Source: Mycobacterium sp.
GTDB taxonomy: Bacteria > Actinomycetota > Actinomycetes > Mycobacteriales > Mycobacteriaceae
Reading direction: 5' to 3'
DNA length: 64,000 nucleotides
Assembly: GCF_019247635.1 (NCBI RefSeq)
Contig: NZ_JAFBAR010000107.1
Span: 24,030 to 88,029, forward strand
Part shown: in pieces, positions 53,378 through 62,314 of the stretch
How the letters are laid out: each line of letters starts with the position of its first letter
Numbering within the stretch: position 1 is the first letter of the stretch
Translations under genes and position numbers: made by a program
Notes under the pieces: model-generated
The model's database searches: none
Told to the model about the DNA's origin: nothing
Seen by the model: the letters and a program-made list of their open reading frames with translations, nothing else

Positions 53378-54687
53378 TGGTCGTCCAGTCTCGCCAGCGC
53401 CGCGCTGACGGCGGCGAGCAGACGATGGTCGTCGGACTCGGGGATGCAGCGCAGGTCGAGCAGACAAGCACCCTCGTGCACCCGAGGCAGCACCGCGGGA
53501 TCGCCAGTCCGCAGGAGCGCGGCGGCGGGTTCGGGTAGCCGCACGGCCCATCCCGGCAGGGGCACACCGGGGGCTCCGCCGCCGCCGACCCGGCCCTCAT
53601 GGGCGACGACGGACCCACCGACGGCCGCCGCCAGGCGTTCGGCCCGGGCACGCAGCCGTTGGGAATCGGCATGTAGGGCTTGGGTTGCCGGGGTCGTGCC
53701 GGCGCGGACGGTCGCCTCCAGCGCGGCCAGGGTGAGTTTGTCGGCGCGGACCGCGCGCGCCAGTGGATGCCGGGCCAGCCGGGCGACCACGTCCGCGCGG
53801 CCGAGCACCACTCCCGCCTGTGGCCCGCCGAGCAGTTTGTCACCGCTGGCAGTGACGACGTCGGCGCCGTCGGACAGCGTAGTAGCGGCGTCAGGCTCGT
53901 CGGGCAGCAACGGATCGGGCGCGAGTAGCCCACTGCCAAGGTCGGCGACCAGCGGCACGCCATTAGCCTCGGTCAGCGTCCGAAGGTCAGGCAGGCAGAC
54001 GGCGGCGGTGAAGCCCTCGACCCGGAAGTTGCTCTGGTGCACCTTGAGTACGCATCCGGTCTGCGGGCCGATCGCCTCGGCGTAGTCGTTGAGGTGGGTG
54101 CGGTTGGTGGTGCCGACTTCGCGGAGGCGGGCACCGGTCGAGGCGATCAGGTCCGGCAGCCGGAACCCCGCGCCGATCTCGATCAGTTCGCCGCGGCTGA
54201 CGATGACTTCTTTGCTCGCCGCCAGCGCCGTCGTCGCCAACACCAGCGCGGCCGCGCCGTTGTTGACCACAAGCGCGTCCTGGGCCGCCGGGCACGCGCC
54301 GAGCAACGCTTCGCGCGCTGCGACTCCCCGCTTCGAGCGGGTTCCGGTCGCGAGGTCGAGTTCGACGTCGACGTAACCGCTCGCAGAGATCAGCGCTTCG
54401 ACCGCGCCGGCGGCCAGCGGGGCACGGCCGAGGTTGGTGTGGACGACGACGCCGGTGGCGTTGAGCACGGGCCGCAACGTCGTGGTCGCGCACCCGGTCA
54501 GGGCTGCCACCACGGCGTCCGATACCTGTTGCGGAGGCAGCTCACCGCGCCGAGCCTGGTCTTGGATATCGCGTACCACGGCTCTGACGACGTGTTCGCC
54601 CAGTCGGGTCCGCTGCCCCTGCACGGCGGGGAGCGCGAGCAGCTCATCGGTGCGCGGGATCAGGCGGCGCGGGTCGACCTGGGTCAC
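53374..54687 (-). CDS. selA: L-seryl-tRNA(Sec) selenium transferase SelA
   Basis: 437 residues. It is a PLP enzyme that converts Ser-tRNA-Sec into Sec-tRNA-Sec using selenophosphate. The PLP lysine lies in TASGDKLLGGPQAG. Conserved SelA blocks include NATGVVVHTNLGRAPL, the VNNGAAALVLA segment, and VHQSNFRVEGF. The start is GTG at 54687. The tRNA-Sec gene ends 60 bases upstream on the same strand, and selB overlaps its stop, so tRNA-Sec, selA and selB form one transcription unit. Confidence 0.95.
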   Translation of the reverse strand: MTQVDPRRLIPRTDELLALPAVQGQRTRLGEHVVRAVVRDIQDQARRGELPPQQVSDAVVAALTGCATTTLRPVLNATGVVVHTNLGRAPLAAGAVEALISASGYVDVELDLATGTRSKRGVAAREALLGACPAAQDALVVNNGAAALVLATTALAASKEVIVSRGELIEIGAGFRLPDLIASTGARLREVGTTNRTHLNDYAEAIGPQTGCVLKVHQSNFRVEGFTAAVCLPDLRTLTEANGVPLVADLGSGLLAPDPLLPDEPDAATTLSDGADVVTASGDKLLGGPQAGVVLGRADVVARLARHPLARAVRADKLTLAALEATVRAGTTPATQALHADSQRLRARAERLAAAVGGSVVAHEGRVGGGGAPGVPLPGWAVRLPEPAAALLRTGDPAVLPRVHEGACLLDLRCIPESDDHRLLAAVSAALARLDDH

Positions 54688-54747
54688 GTGGCTCCTCAGG
54701 TGGCGTTGATTCCTAGGGCGGCTTGGCTCCTCGAGAAGAAGTAGTCG

Positions 54748-54840
54748 CGGAGGCGAACGGGAATCGAACCCGCCAGACCGAGCTACTCGATCTCACCGGT
54801 TTTGAAGACCGGGGGGCCCACCAGGAACCCAAGCGCCTCC
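54748..54840 (-). tRNA. selC: tRNA-Sec (anticodon TCA)
   Basis: The 93-base sequence folds as a bacterial tRNA-Sec. The acceptor GGAGGCG pairs with CGCCTCC. The anticodon stem CCGGT/ACCGG encloses the loop CTTCAAA with anticodon TCA. A long variable arm (GATCGAG/CTCGGTC with loop TAG) and a T arm with GGGTTCGATTCCC follow. The discriminator base is G, and CCA is not encoded. It lies upstream of selA on the same strand. The overall length with CCA is 96, normal for this tRNA. Confidence 0.95.
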
Positions 54841-54844
54841 GCGG

Positions 54845-54942
54845 TCCAACCTAGCCGGATGACGACGCGGTCCGTACAACGGACCGAGGAGGAATCCGGC
54901 AATCCAACCCAGCCGGATGACGATGCGGTCCGTACAACGGAC
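54845..54942. repeat. Two 40-bp direct repeats with internal palindrome upstream of tRNA-Sec
   Basis: Copies at 54845-54884 and 54903-54942 are identical at 38 of 40 positions with a period of 58 bases. Each contains GGTCCGTACAACGGAC, a 7+3+7 palindrome in the first copy and 6+4+6 in the second. The first copy ends five bases from the tRNA-Sec 5' end, and on the tRNA strand holds TAGGTT, a possible -10 box. The repeats could be paired operators or a duplicated promoter. Confidence 0.75.
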
Positions 54943-54981
54943 ATCCGTCACGTTGTTCCCTAGTCCGGCGGGTGGTCCTCG

Positions 54982-55168
54982 ATTTGCCCACCTCCGAGCG
55001 ACAGCGGGTTGCCCACGGCGACGCCGTGCGAAGTTGTCCACAGCGCGTGTCCTCGGCGACGCCGTGCGAAGTTGTCCACAGCGGGTTGCCCACGGCGACG
55101 CCGTGCGAAGTTGTCCACAGCGCGTGTCCTCGGCGACGCCACGCGAAGTCGCTCGGAGGCGGGCAAAT
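54982..55168. repeat. 38/39-bp direct-repeat array with three DnaA-box-like sites, bracketed by 21-bp inverted arms
   Basis: Units alternate: A (39 bp, GCGGGTTGCCCACGGCGACG...) at 55004-55042 and 55081-55119, and B (38 bp, GCGCGTGTCCTCGGCGACGC...) at 55043-55080, with a degenerate B from 55120. The first three units end in TTGTCCACA, the mycobacterial DnaA-box sequence, at 55034, 55072 and 55111. Each A unit has the palindrome CACGGCGACGCCGTG. Arms 54982-55002 and 55148-55168 are inverted copies with one mismatch. No gene is supported in the 425 bases between tRNA-Sec and selD. The role is unknown. Confidence 0.85.
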
Positions 55169-55253
55169 TGGGTAGTGCCTCCCGGAGCCACGGAGTCCGC
55201 GCGGAGCCGTGACCAGGTGACAAATGTGACCAATGCGACAACGGGACGCCAAG

Positions 55254-55259
55254 TACGCT
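55254..55259 (+). promoter_or_regulatory. Leaderless-type -10 box for selD
   Basis: TACGCT fits TANNNT and ends six bases before the selD ATG at 55266, so the message probably starts at or next to the start codon. No convincing ribosome-binding site or -35 is seen. Confidence 0.5.
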
Positions 55260-55265
55260 CGGCCC

Positions 55266-56237
55266 ATGACACGCCTGACCTCCTACGCCCACGGCGGGGG
55301 CTGTGCCTGCAAGATCCCTCCGGGCGAGCTCGAGGAAGCGGTGCGCGGCCTGGCCGGCCAGTCCGGCACCAACGTGTTGGTCGGCCTCGACGACGGCGAC
55401 GACGCAGCCGCGGTTCTGGTCGGTGATCTCGCTGTGCTGTCCACGGCGGACTTCTTCACGCCGGTCGTCGATGACGCCTACGACTGGGGTCGCATCGCCG
55501 CGGCCAACGCGCTTTCGGACGTCTACGCGATGGGCGGCCACCCAGTGGTCGCGATCAACCTCGTCGGCTGGCCGCGTGACGTGCTGCCGCTGGAGCTGAT
55601 GACCGAAGTCCTCCGCGGCGGATTGGCGGTGGCAAGCGAGGCGGGCTGCCCGGTGATCGGCGGGCACTCCATCGACGACCCGGAACCGAAATACGGCATG
55701 GCCGTGACCGGTGTGGCCGACCCCGCCCGTCTGCTGCGCAACGACGCCGCCGAACCGGGACTGCCGTTGACCCTCACCAAGCCGCTCGGGCTGGGGCTGC
55801 TCAACAACCGGCACAAACAGACCGGCGAAGTGTTTACGGAAGCAATCGCGACCATGACCGAGCTCAACCGCGACGCCGCCGAGCAGGCGCTAGCCGCCGG
55901 CGTAAGAGCCGCGACGGACGTCACCGGTTTCGGGCTGCTCGGGCACCTGCACAAGATGTGCCGGGCGTCCAAAGTGGGCGCCGTCATCGACCGCGTCTCC
56001 GTGCCGGTGCTCGACAGCGCCCGCGACGCGCTGCGTGACGGCTTTGTCTCCGGCGGCACTCGGCGCAACCTCGACTGGGTGCGACCACATCTGCGGCCAA
56101 GCGCCGGCGTCACCGAAGATGAGCTGCTACTACTCGCCGACGCCCAAACCTCGGGTGGGCTGTTGATCGTCGGCGAACTGCCCGGCCATCCGGTGATCGG
56201 TCACACCACGGTCGGCAGCCATATTGAGGTGCGCTGA
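55266..56237 (+). CDS. selD: Selenide, water dikinase (selenophosphate synthetase) SelD
   Basis: 323 residues. The enzyme makes selenophosphate from selenide and ATP. The catalytic loop near residue 10 reads GGGCACK, so the active residue is Cys rather than Sec. Other blocks are VGLDDGDDAAA, DFFTPVVDDAYDWGRIAAANALSDVYAMGG and DVTGFGLLGHLHKM. The ATG at 55266 is chosen over 55233. It is divergent from the tRNA-Sec/selA/selB unit across the repeat-rich region and convergent with the formate dehydrogenase operon. Confidence 0.95.
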   Translation: MTRLTSYAHGGGCACKIPPGELEEAVRGLAGQSGTNVLVGLDDGDDAAAVLVGDLAVLSTADFFTPVVDDAYDWGRIAAANALSDVYAMGGHPVVAINLVGWPRDVLPLELMTEVLRGGLAVASEAGCPVIGGHSIDDPEPKYGMAVTGVADPARLLRNDAAEPGLPLTLTKPLGLGLLNNRHKQTGEVFTEAIATMTELNRDAAEQALAAGVRAATDVTGFGLLGHLHKMCRASKVGAVIDRVSVPVLDSARDALRDGFVSGGTRRNLDWVRPHLRPSAGVTEDELLLLADAQTSGGLLIVGELPGHPVIGHTTVGSHIEVR

Positions 56238-56268
56238 TGACGCCCTGTCAGATCAACGCCCCGTCAGA

Positions 56269-57342
56269 TCAACGCGCCGTGGTGATCGAGTCGCCGGTGA
56301 TGCCGGCCGCCCTCCGGGCGGCCAGCCTGCGCTTCTGCGGCTCGATCGTGTAACGCGGGTCGCGGGCAGATTCCTTGCCCGCCTCGAACACGCCGAACCG
56401 GGTCAACGCCGATGCCGTCATGAGCGCGAGACCCGAAGCCACGGCGACCGCGCGATGCCGGCCGCCGAACAGCGTCCCCAGTCCACCCGCAATGGCTAGC
56501 CGTTCGCTCCACCGCAGCATCCGGCCGGGATCGCCGTGATGCAACGGCTCGGCGGCCACGGGATCCATCCGGCGTTCCATGACCTTCATCGCCACCAGCT
56601 CGCCGACCACACCCAGCACCGCGAGCCGCCGCGCCGGTCCCGTCTCGGCGACGGGCGTGGTGACCATCGCCAGGCCGGACGCCGCGAGACTGGCCGAGCT
56701 GACGAAGACGAACGGCAGGTCCTCGTGGGCGGCGTTCCAGGTCGGCGTCGCGGTGTCGGAGAGCAGCACTGCCGTGTAGACAGCCAACGGCGCAGCGAAC
56801 AGCCCGGCTTCTAAACCTGCGGGGCCTTCGACCGCGCGCAGCACTGGCCGCAACCAACCCAGCGGCAGTCGCTCGCCGGTCAGACGGTCGACCTCGGCCG
56901 CCACGGCAACACCGGTGCCGGCGCTGAAGGCACTGAGGATCCAAGAACCCAGGCTCATCGGCGAGGTCAGCTTGATGGTGCGCATCATGTTGACGAACCG
57001 TTCGGGCCGACCCAGGTCCTTGACCAGAGCGACGGCGCCGAGCCCCACAGCGACGAGCGCGGACAACCGCGCGTTGCGCCGCAGCTTCGCGCGTCCGGTC
57101 AGCTGGGCACCGGCGGCCAGCAGACCCGACCCACCGGCCACCCCACCCAGGAACAGGTACGCGCCCACCTCATGACCCCACGGCGCGGGCTTGACCACCG
57201 GACGCCCGTAGTAGCTGGTGAACTCGGCCTCCGGGACCATCAACGGCTCACGTCCGCCGCCGCCCCGGCGCCGATTCCCCGACCGGCGCTTGCCCCTGTC
57301 CGGTTCCGGCGGGCGCAGGCTGTCGTACTCCGACGTGCTCAT
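56269..57342 (-). CDS. NrfD/PsrC-type membrane subunit of formate dehydrogenase
   Basis: 357 residues. After a basic, Gly/Arg-rich N-terminus comes the NrfD fold of about eight membrane helices, starting with WGHEVGAYLFLGGVAGGSGLL, a hallmark of polysulfide-reductase-type anchors. KDLGRPERFVNMMRTIKLTSPMSLGSW follows. It should exchange electrons between FdhB and the quinone pool. It starts seven bases after the fdhB stop. The 31-base gap to the convergent selD stop holds a short direct repeat (GTCAGATCAACGC twice). Confidence 0.85.
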   Translation of the reverse strand: MSTSEYDSLRPPEPDRGKRRSGNRRRGGGGREPLMVPEAEFTSYYGRPVVKPAPWGHEVGAYLFLGGVAGGSGLLAAGAQLTGRAKLRRNARLSALVAVGLGAVALVKDLGRPERFVNMMRTIKLTSPMSLGSWILSAFSAGTGVAVAAEVDRLTGERLPLGWLRPVLRAVEGPAGLEAGLFAAPLAVYTAVLLSDTATPTWNAAHEDLPFVFVSSASLAASGLAMVTTPVAETGPARRLAVLGVVGELVAMKVMERRMDPVAAEPLHHGDPGRMLRWSERLAIAGGLGTLFGGRHRAVAVASGLALMTASALTRFGVFEAGKESARDPRYTIEPQKRRLAARRAAGITGDSITTAR

Positions 57343-57349
57343 CGTGCGT

Positions 57350-58312
57350 TCACCTGCCCTTCCAGAACGCCAGCGCCGCAGCAGCGACCATTCCCGCCCC
57401 GGCCAGGCCCGCGCGCTTGAACATTTGCAAGAGGTCAGCGGTGCACACGCGCGGGTCCGGCGGCAAGCCGTAGACCTCCGGCTCGTCGAGCAACAGGAAG
57501 ACGGACCCGGTGCCACCGACGCCGTCGTGCTCGTTGGCCCCGTAGAGGCGGGCCTCGGTCAGCCCCCGCGCGTGCAATTCCGCGACCCGTTCGCGGGCCT
57601 GCGCCACGAGGTCGTCGTGATCACCGAACTTGATCGACGTCGTCGGGCAGGTCTTCGCGCAGGCCGGCGTCTGGTTCTCGACCAAGCGGTCGTAACAGAG
57701 GGTGCATTTCTGCGCGACGCCGGTGACGACCTTCTCTTCGGGACGCTCGGACCGTTTGGCCGGGGTTGTGTACGTGCCGTCACTGCGGCGTTCGACGACT
57801 CCGAACGGACATCCGGCCACACAGGTGCCGCACCCGTTGCACACGTCGTCTTGCACGACGACGGTGCCGAACTCGGTGCGGAACAGCGCTCCCGTCGGGC
57901 AGACGTCGAGGCAGCCGGCGTGCGTGCAGTGCTTGCACACGTCGGAGGCCATCAACCAGCGGAACTCCGGTGTGTCCGGCGGGCTGGTACCGACCGAACC
58001 GGGCAGCGCGGGCATGCCGAGGTTCACCAGCGCCTGCCCGGATTCTCGCGCCTGCTCGATCCGATCGCGGCCCTGCTCGATGAAGGCGACGTGCCGCCAT
58101 GTGCTGGCGCCCAACTGGCCGGTGTTGTCGTATGACGAGCCCAGCAGTTCGAGGTCGCCGTCACGCGGGTTGCGGTTCCACTCTTTGCACGCCACCTCGC
58201 ATGCCTTGCAGCCGATGCAGATTGAGGTATCGGTGAAGAAACCCTTGCGCGGCTTGGGATCCGACCAGCGCGCATCGGCGGCTGGGTCGGTCGGTCCAAC
58301 CAGTTGGCCCAT
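57350..58312 (-). CDS. fdhB: Formate dehydrogenase iron-sulfur (beta) subunit
   Basis: 320 residues with four ferredoxin-type cysteine clusters: CIGCKACEVACKEW near the N-terminus, CKHCTHAGCLDVCP, CNGCGTCVAGCP and CTLCYDRL...CAKTCP. The C-terminus has a hydrophobic stretch (AGAGMVAAAALAF), consistent with a membrane-facing tail. It carries electrons from FdhA to the NrfD-type subunit. Its ATG shares one base with the fdhA stop (TGATG), so the operon is translationally coupled. Confidence 0.92.
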   Translation of the reverse strand: MGQLVGPTDPAADARWSDPKPRKGFFTDTSICIGCKACEVACKEWNRNPRDGDLELLGSSYDNTGQLGASTWRHVAFIEQGRDRIEQARESGQALVNLGMPALPGSVGTSPPDTPEFRWLMASDVCKHCTHAGCLDVCPTGALFRTEFGTVVVQDDVCNGCGTCVAGCPFGVVERRSDGTYTTPAKRSERPEEKVVTGVAQKCTLCYDRLVENQTPACAKTCPTTSIKFGDHDDLVAQARERVAELHARGLTEARLYGANEHDGVGGTGSVFLLLDEPEVYGLPPDPRVCTADLLQMFKRAGLAGAGMVAAAALAFWKGR

Positions 58313-61300
58313 CAGCCCTCCCTTTCCGGGTTCGTGATGCGGGGCTCGGTGATACGAATATTGTCCGTCTCGACCGTCGTGCCCGCCCGGGACTGATACT
58401 CCTCGATCAAGCGCAGTAACGCCTGGCCCTGCGGGCGGCGACCCGGACGGATGTCGCACGAACCGACTTTGGACTCCTGGATCTGAACGTTCGGGTCGAG
58501 TGTCACGCCGAGCAGGTCGTTGGCCGCGTCCCCGCTCACCACGGCGTCACCCCCCACACCCCAGTGGTACGGTAGCCCGATCTGGTGCACGGTGTGCCCA
58601 CGTACAACAAGCGGCGTCATGCGTTCGGTGACAAGCACTTTGGCCTCGATTGCCGCCCGCGCCGAAATGATGGTGGCCCAGCCGTAGGGTTCCAGACCGC
58701 GTTCGGCGGCCAACTCCGGAGACACCTCACAGAACATCTCGGGCTGCAGTTCGGAAAGGTAGGGCAGCCAGCGGCTCATCCCGCCCGCCGTGTGGTGCTC
58801 GGTGAGCCGGTAGGTGGTGAACACATACGGGTACACGTCGGCGCCGGGATCGCCCGCACTGGGCGCCCAGAGATTATCCTTGCGCGGGAACATGATTCGC
58901 GACGGACTCTGCTGTTGCGGGTAAAGCGCATTGGCGATCGGCGATTCCTGCGGCTCGTAGTGGGTGGGCAGCGGACCGTCGACCACGCCCTTGGGCGCGA
59001 ACAGCCACCCCTTGCCGTCGGATTGCATGATGAACGCGTCGTCACCGGCCAGCGCCGCCGGTCCGCCGAGGTCCGGGTCCGGCCGGGCACCCGGGGCGCG
59101 ATCAAGCGGGAAATCGGGCACGTCGTGACCGACCCAGCGGCCCTGTTGTTTGTCCCACCAGACGTATTTCTTGCGCTCGCTCCACGGCTTTCCGTCGGGG
59201 TCCGCGGACGCCCGGTTGTAGAGGATGCGCCGGTCGGCGGGCCACGCCCAGCCCCACTCGGACTGGCTCGGCGTCGGGCCGCCGCGCGGAACACGGCGGG
59301 CGGCCTTGTTCACACCGCCGGCACGCACGCCGGCATAGATCCAGCAACCGCACGCGGTTGATCCGTCCGCGCGTAGTTCGGTGAACGCCGAGACCGCCGC
59401 GCCCGCTTCCGGCCCGGTGAGGTGGAACCCGTTGATCTCGGCCAGGACCGCCTCGGAGTCGGGTTCGCCGTGCTCGTTGACGGGATAGTCCCAGGTCAGA
59501 TCCAGCAACGGGCGATCACGTTCGTCCGTCGAACCCGCCAGCCGGTCACGGATCCGCTTGCCCAGCTCGACAAAGAACTGGAGCTCGCTCTGGCAGTCGC
59601 CCGGCGGTTCGACGGCCTGGTGGCGCCACTGCACCAATCGCTGCGTCTGGGTGAACGATCCGGCCTTTTCGACGTGGGTGGCCGCCGGGAAGAAGAACAC
59701 CTCGGTCTCGATGTCCTCCGTCTTCAACTCGCCGGAGGCGATCTCGGGTCCGTCCTTCCAGAACGTGGCCGACTCGATGAGGTTGAGGTCGCGCACCACC
59801 AACCACTTCAGGTGCGACATGCCCATGCGCTGCATCCGGCCGTGCGCCGATCCGACGGCGGGGTTCTGCCCCAGCAGGAAGTACCCGTCGACCTCGTCTT
59901 CGAGCATCGCCACGACCGTCTGGTACGTGCCGTGCGGACCGGACAGCCGCGGCAGGTAGTCGTAAGCCCAGTCGTTGTCTGCACGGGCCGCCTCACCCCA
60001 CCACGCTTTGAGCAGGCTGACGATGTAGGTATCGGCGTTGGCCCAGAAGCCCTTCTGATCCTTCGGGCCCACCGCGTCAATATAATCGCGGAAACTGTTG
60101 TGGATACCGGCCTTTGGCATCGGCAGATAGCCGGGCAGCAGGTTGAACAGCGTCGGGATATCCGTCGAGCCCTGGATGGTCGCGTGCCCGCGCAGCGCCA
60201 TGATGCCGCTGCCCGGCCGTCCCACGTTGCCCAGCAGCAGCTGCAAAATCGTTGCGGTGCGGATGAACTGGGCGCCCAGGCTGTGTTGAGTCCATCCGAC
60301 GGCATAGGCAAAGCAGGTGGTGCGGTCGCGACCGGAGTTTGCGGTGATTGTCCGGGCAAGGTAGCCGAAGTCGTCGATGCTGATGCCGCAGACGTCGCGC
60401 ACCATCTCGGGGGTGTAACGCGCGTAATGCCGCTTGAGGATCTGGAACACCGTCCGCGGATGCTGCAGGGTCTCGTCGCGCAGCACCCGGGCATGCGGCA
60501 ACGGCGGTCCGCCCATGCCATAGCTGTCGCCGCTCGCACGATCCGACGCGCTGGCCCCGTGTTCGGGGTCGCCTTCTTGCAGGGCATAGGCCCACGTCGA
60601 CGGGTCGTACTGTCCCGTCTCGGGGTCGAAGTCGGAAAACAGGCCGTTCAAATCCTCAGTGTCCCGGTAGTTTTCGTTGATCAGGGTCGCCGCGTTGGTA
60701 TACGCCAGCACGTACTCCTTGAACCACAGGTCGTTACCGATCACGTGGTTGATCAGCGCTCCCAGCAGCACCACGTCGGACCCGGCGCGAATCGGAATGT
60801 GCTTGTCGCACACCGCCGATGTACGGGTGAATCGCGGGTCGACGTGGATCAATTTGGCGCCGCGCGCTCTAGCCTCCTCGACCCACTGGAAACCGACCGG
60901 ATGGCACTCGGCCATGTTGGAGCCCTGGATGACAATGCAGTCCGCATTGGCCATGTCTTGCAGTGACTGGGTGGCGCCGCCGCGCCCGAAGGAGGTTCCC
61001 AGACCGGGAACCGTGGCGGAGTGTCAAATACGGGCTTGGTTTTCGATCTGAATGGCGCCCGCGGCGGTGAAGAGTTTCTTGATGACGTAGTTCTCTTCGT
61101 TGTCCAGCGTGGCTCCGCCGAGCGCGGCGATCTTCATGGTGCGCCGCAGCGGATGACCCTTCTTGTCGATGTCCTGCCAGGCGTGGCGGCGCGCTTCGAC
61201 GAAGCGGTCGGCGACCATGTCGATGGCGGTGTCGAGGTCCAGCGGCTGCCATTCGGTGGCGCGGGGGGCGCGGTAGAGCATCTTGATCTGCCGCCCCGGG

Positions 61301-61593
61301 GAGTTGACCAGCTGCTCGCTGGCCGATCCCTTCGGGCACAGACGGCCGCGCGAGATCGGCGAATCGGGATCACCCTCGATCTGCACCACGCGGTCGTCTT
61401 TGACATACACCCGTTGCCCACAGCCGACGGCGCAGTAGGGACACACGCTTTGCACGACCCGGTCTGCCGTGGACGTGCGAGGGGCGATCTCGCGGGTGTG
61501 CTTGGAAGTCACCGCAGGCCCCCGGCCTAACACATCCCCAGATCGCAACTGACGGACGACGGGCCATTCCAAGAAAAGTCTCCGGATTTCCAT
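58312..61593 (-). CDS. fdhA: Selenocysteine-containing formate dehydrogenase alpha subunit (read-through UGA)
   Basis: The ORF track splits this gene at an in-frame TGA (61024-61026), but both halves share one frame and join in a perfectly conserved region (ENQARI, TGA, HSATVPGLGTSFGRG). The TGA is codon 190 and should encode Sec, the molybdenum/tungsten ligand; FdnG-type enzymes have Sec near this position. A SECIS hairpin follows it. The N-terminus holds the 4Fe-4S motif CPYCAVGCGQ with RLCPKG. Total length is about 1,093 residues including Sec, the size of membrane-bound FDH alpha subunits. The enzyme oxidises formate to CO2. The ATG at 61593 is chosen; no clear Tat signal is visible. Confidence 0.93.
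60988..61026 (-). promoter_or_regulatory. SECIS element with UGA Sec codon in fdhA
   Basis: In the message, UGA is followed by CAC and, 15 bases further, by the hairpin GGUUCCC-GGUCU-GGGAACC (60994-61012). It has a perfect 7-base stem and an apical GGUC loop. E. coli fdhF has the same UGA-CAC context and places its GGU-CUG codons at the same positions (7 and 8 after UGA), so SelB recognition is strongly supported. Confidence 0.92.
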
Positions 61594-61648
61594 ATTCCAA
61601 AGCCTAGTGCGCCGAGGGTCCCGGCACCGTGGGTCCGGGTCGCGCCAT

Positions 61649-61684
61649 TTGCCAACTTGCCTAGTGAGTGAGTACTCTCTCACT
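61649..61684 (+). promoter_or_regulatory. TetR promoter with overlapping 22-bp palindromic operator
   Basis: TTGCCA (61649-61654), an 18-base spacer and TACTCT (61673-61678) form a promoter six bases before the ATG. The -10 lies inside the palindrome 61663-61684 (AGTGAGTGAG followed by TACTCTCTCACT, one mismatched pair), so the TetR protein probably represses its own leaderless message. The 91-base gap also drives the divergent fdhA operon. Confidence 0.65.
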
Positions 61685-62287
61685 ATGCTTGCTTCGGGCC
61701 GTGATCGGCTGCTATCCGCAGCGTTGCGGCTCTTTGCCGCCAAGGGGTACGCGGCGACGTCCGTCGCCGACATCCAGCGGCAGTCCGGCCTGGCGCCCGG
61801 GTCGGGTGCGCTCTACAAACACTTCGCTTCCAAGCGCGAGCTACTGGAGGCCGCCGTTGCCTACCGAATCGACAGCATCGTCGCCGCGCGCGAAGAGTAT
61901 GACGCCGGGGAGCCGGACAGCGTCGAACAGGCGGTGCGCACCGCGGGACGGCTGATCTGGAACAACCTCAAGCAGAGCGAGGACGTGCTCAAGGTGATGC
62001 TGCGCGAGCCCGAGGAGCTAGGAGAACTCGAAGAGAAAACGTGGCAGATCATCACCGACAACGCCTATCAACGGTTCGCCGACGAACTGGCTGCCTCCAA
62101 CCGCTCGGGCCGAACGCGCATCCCCGATCCCCCGGCGGCTGCCGCGGTGGCGATCGCGTCGCTGTCCTACGCAGCCACGCTGCAGGCGCTGACCGGCCGC
62201 TCCCCCGGCAATATCGATGACGAACGCTACTTCGAGGCGTGGGTCAACCAGACCGTCAGCGTCCTCGCTCATTACCGAAACCGTTAA
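61685..62287 (+). CDS. TetR-family transcriptional regulator
   Basis: 200 residues. The N-terminal helix-turn-helix is clear: RLLSAALRLFAAKGYAATSVADIQRQSGLAPGSGALYKHFASKRELLEAAV. The C-terminal half is the variable ligand domain. The ATG at 61685 directly follows the operator palindrome. The acyl-CoA dehydrogenase gene begins 27 bases after its stop, so an acyl-CoA or related lipid ligand is likely. A role in controlling the divergent formate dehydrogenase operon is possible because the operator lies in the shared region. Confidence 0.86.
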   Translation: MLASGRDRLLSAALRLFAAKGYAATSVADIQRQSGLAPGSGALYKHFASKRELLEAAVAYRIDSIVAAREEYDAGEPDSVEQAVRTAGRLIWNNLKQSEDVLKVMLREPEELGELEEKTWQIITDNAYQRFADELAASNRSGRTRIPDPPAAAAVAIASLSYAATLQALTGRSPGNIDDERYFEAWVNQTVSVLAHYRNR

Positions 62288-62314
62288 CCACCAACCGATT
62301 TCAGGAGCACAGCT

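Noticed and set aside
55004-55157. CRISPR-like appearance of the repeat array near tRNA-Sec
   Set aside because: Units are contiguous and alternate between two related sequences without unique spacers, and no cas genes are present.
54793-55814. ORFs reading through the repeat region (several frames)
   Set aside because: They translate the repeats into periodic low-complexity peptides and run into or antisense to selD and the tRNA gene.
59422-60966. 514-residue plus-strand ORF
   Set aside because: Antisense shadow of fdhA.
60955-61026. Frameshift or nonsense pseudogene in fdhA
   Set aside because: Both ORFs are in the same frame, the joining sequence is fully conserved, the TGA is at the known Sec position and a SECIS hairpin follows.
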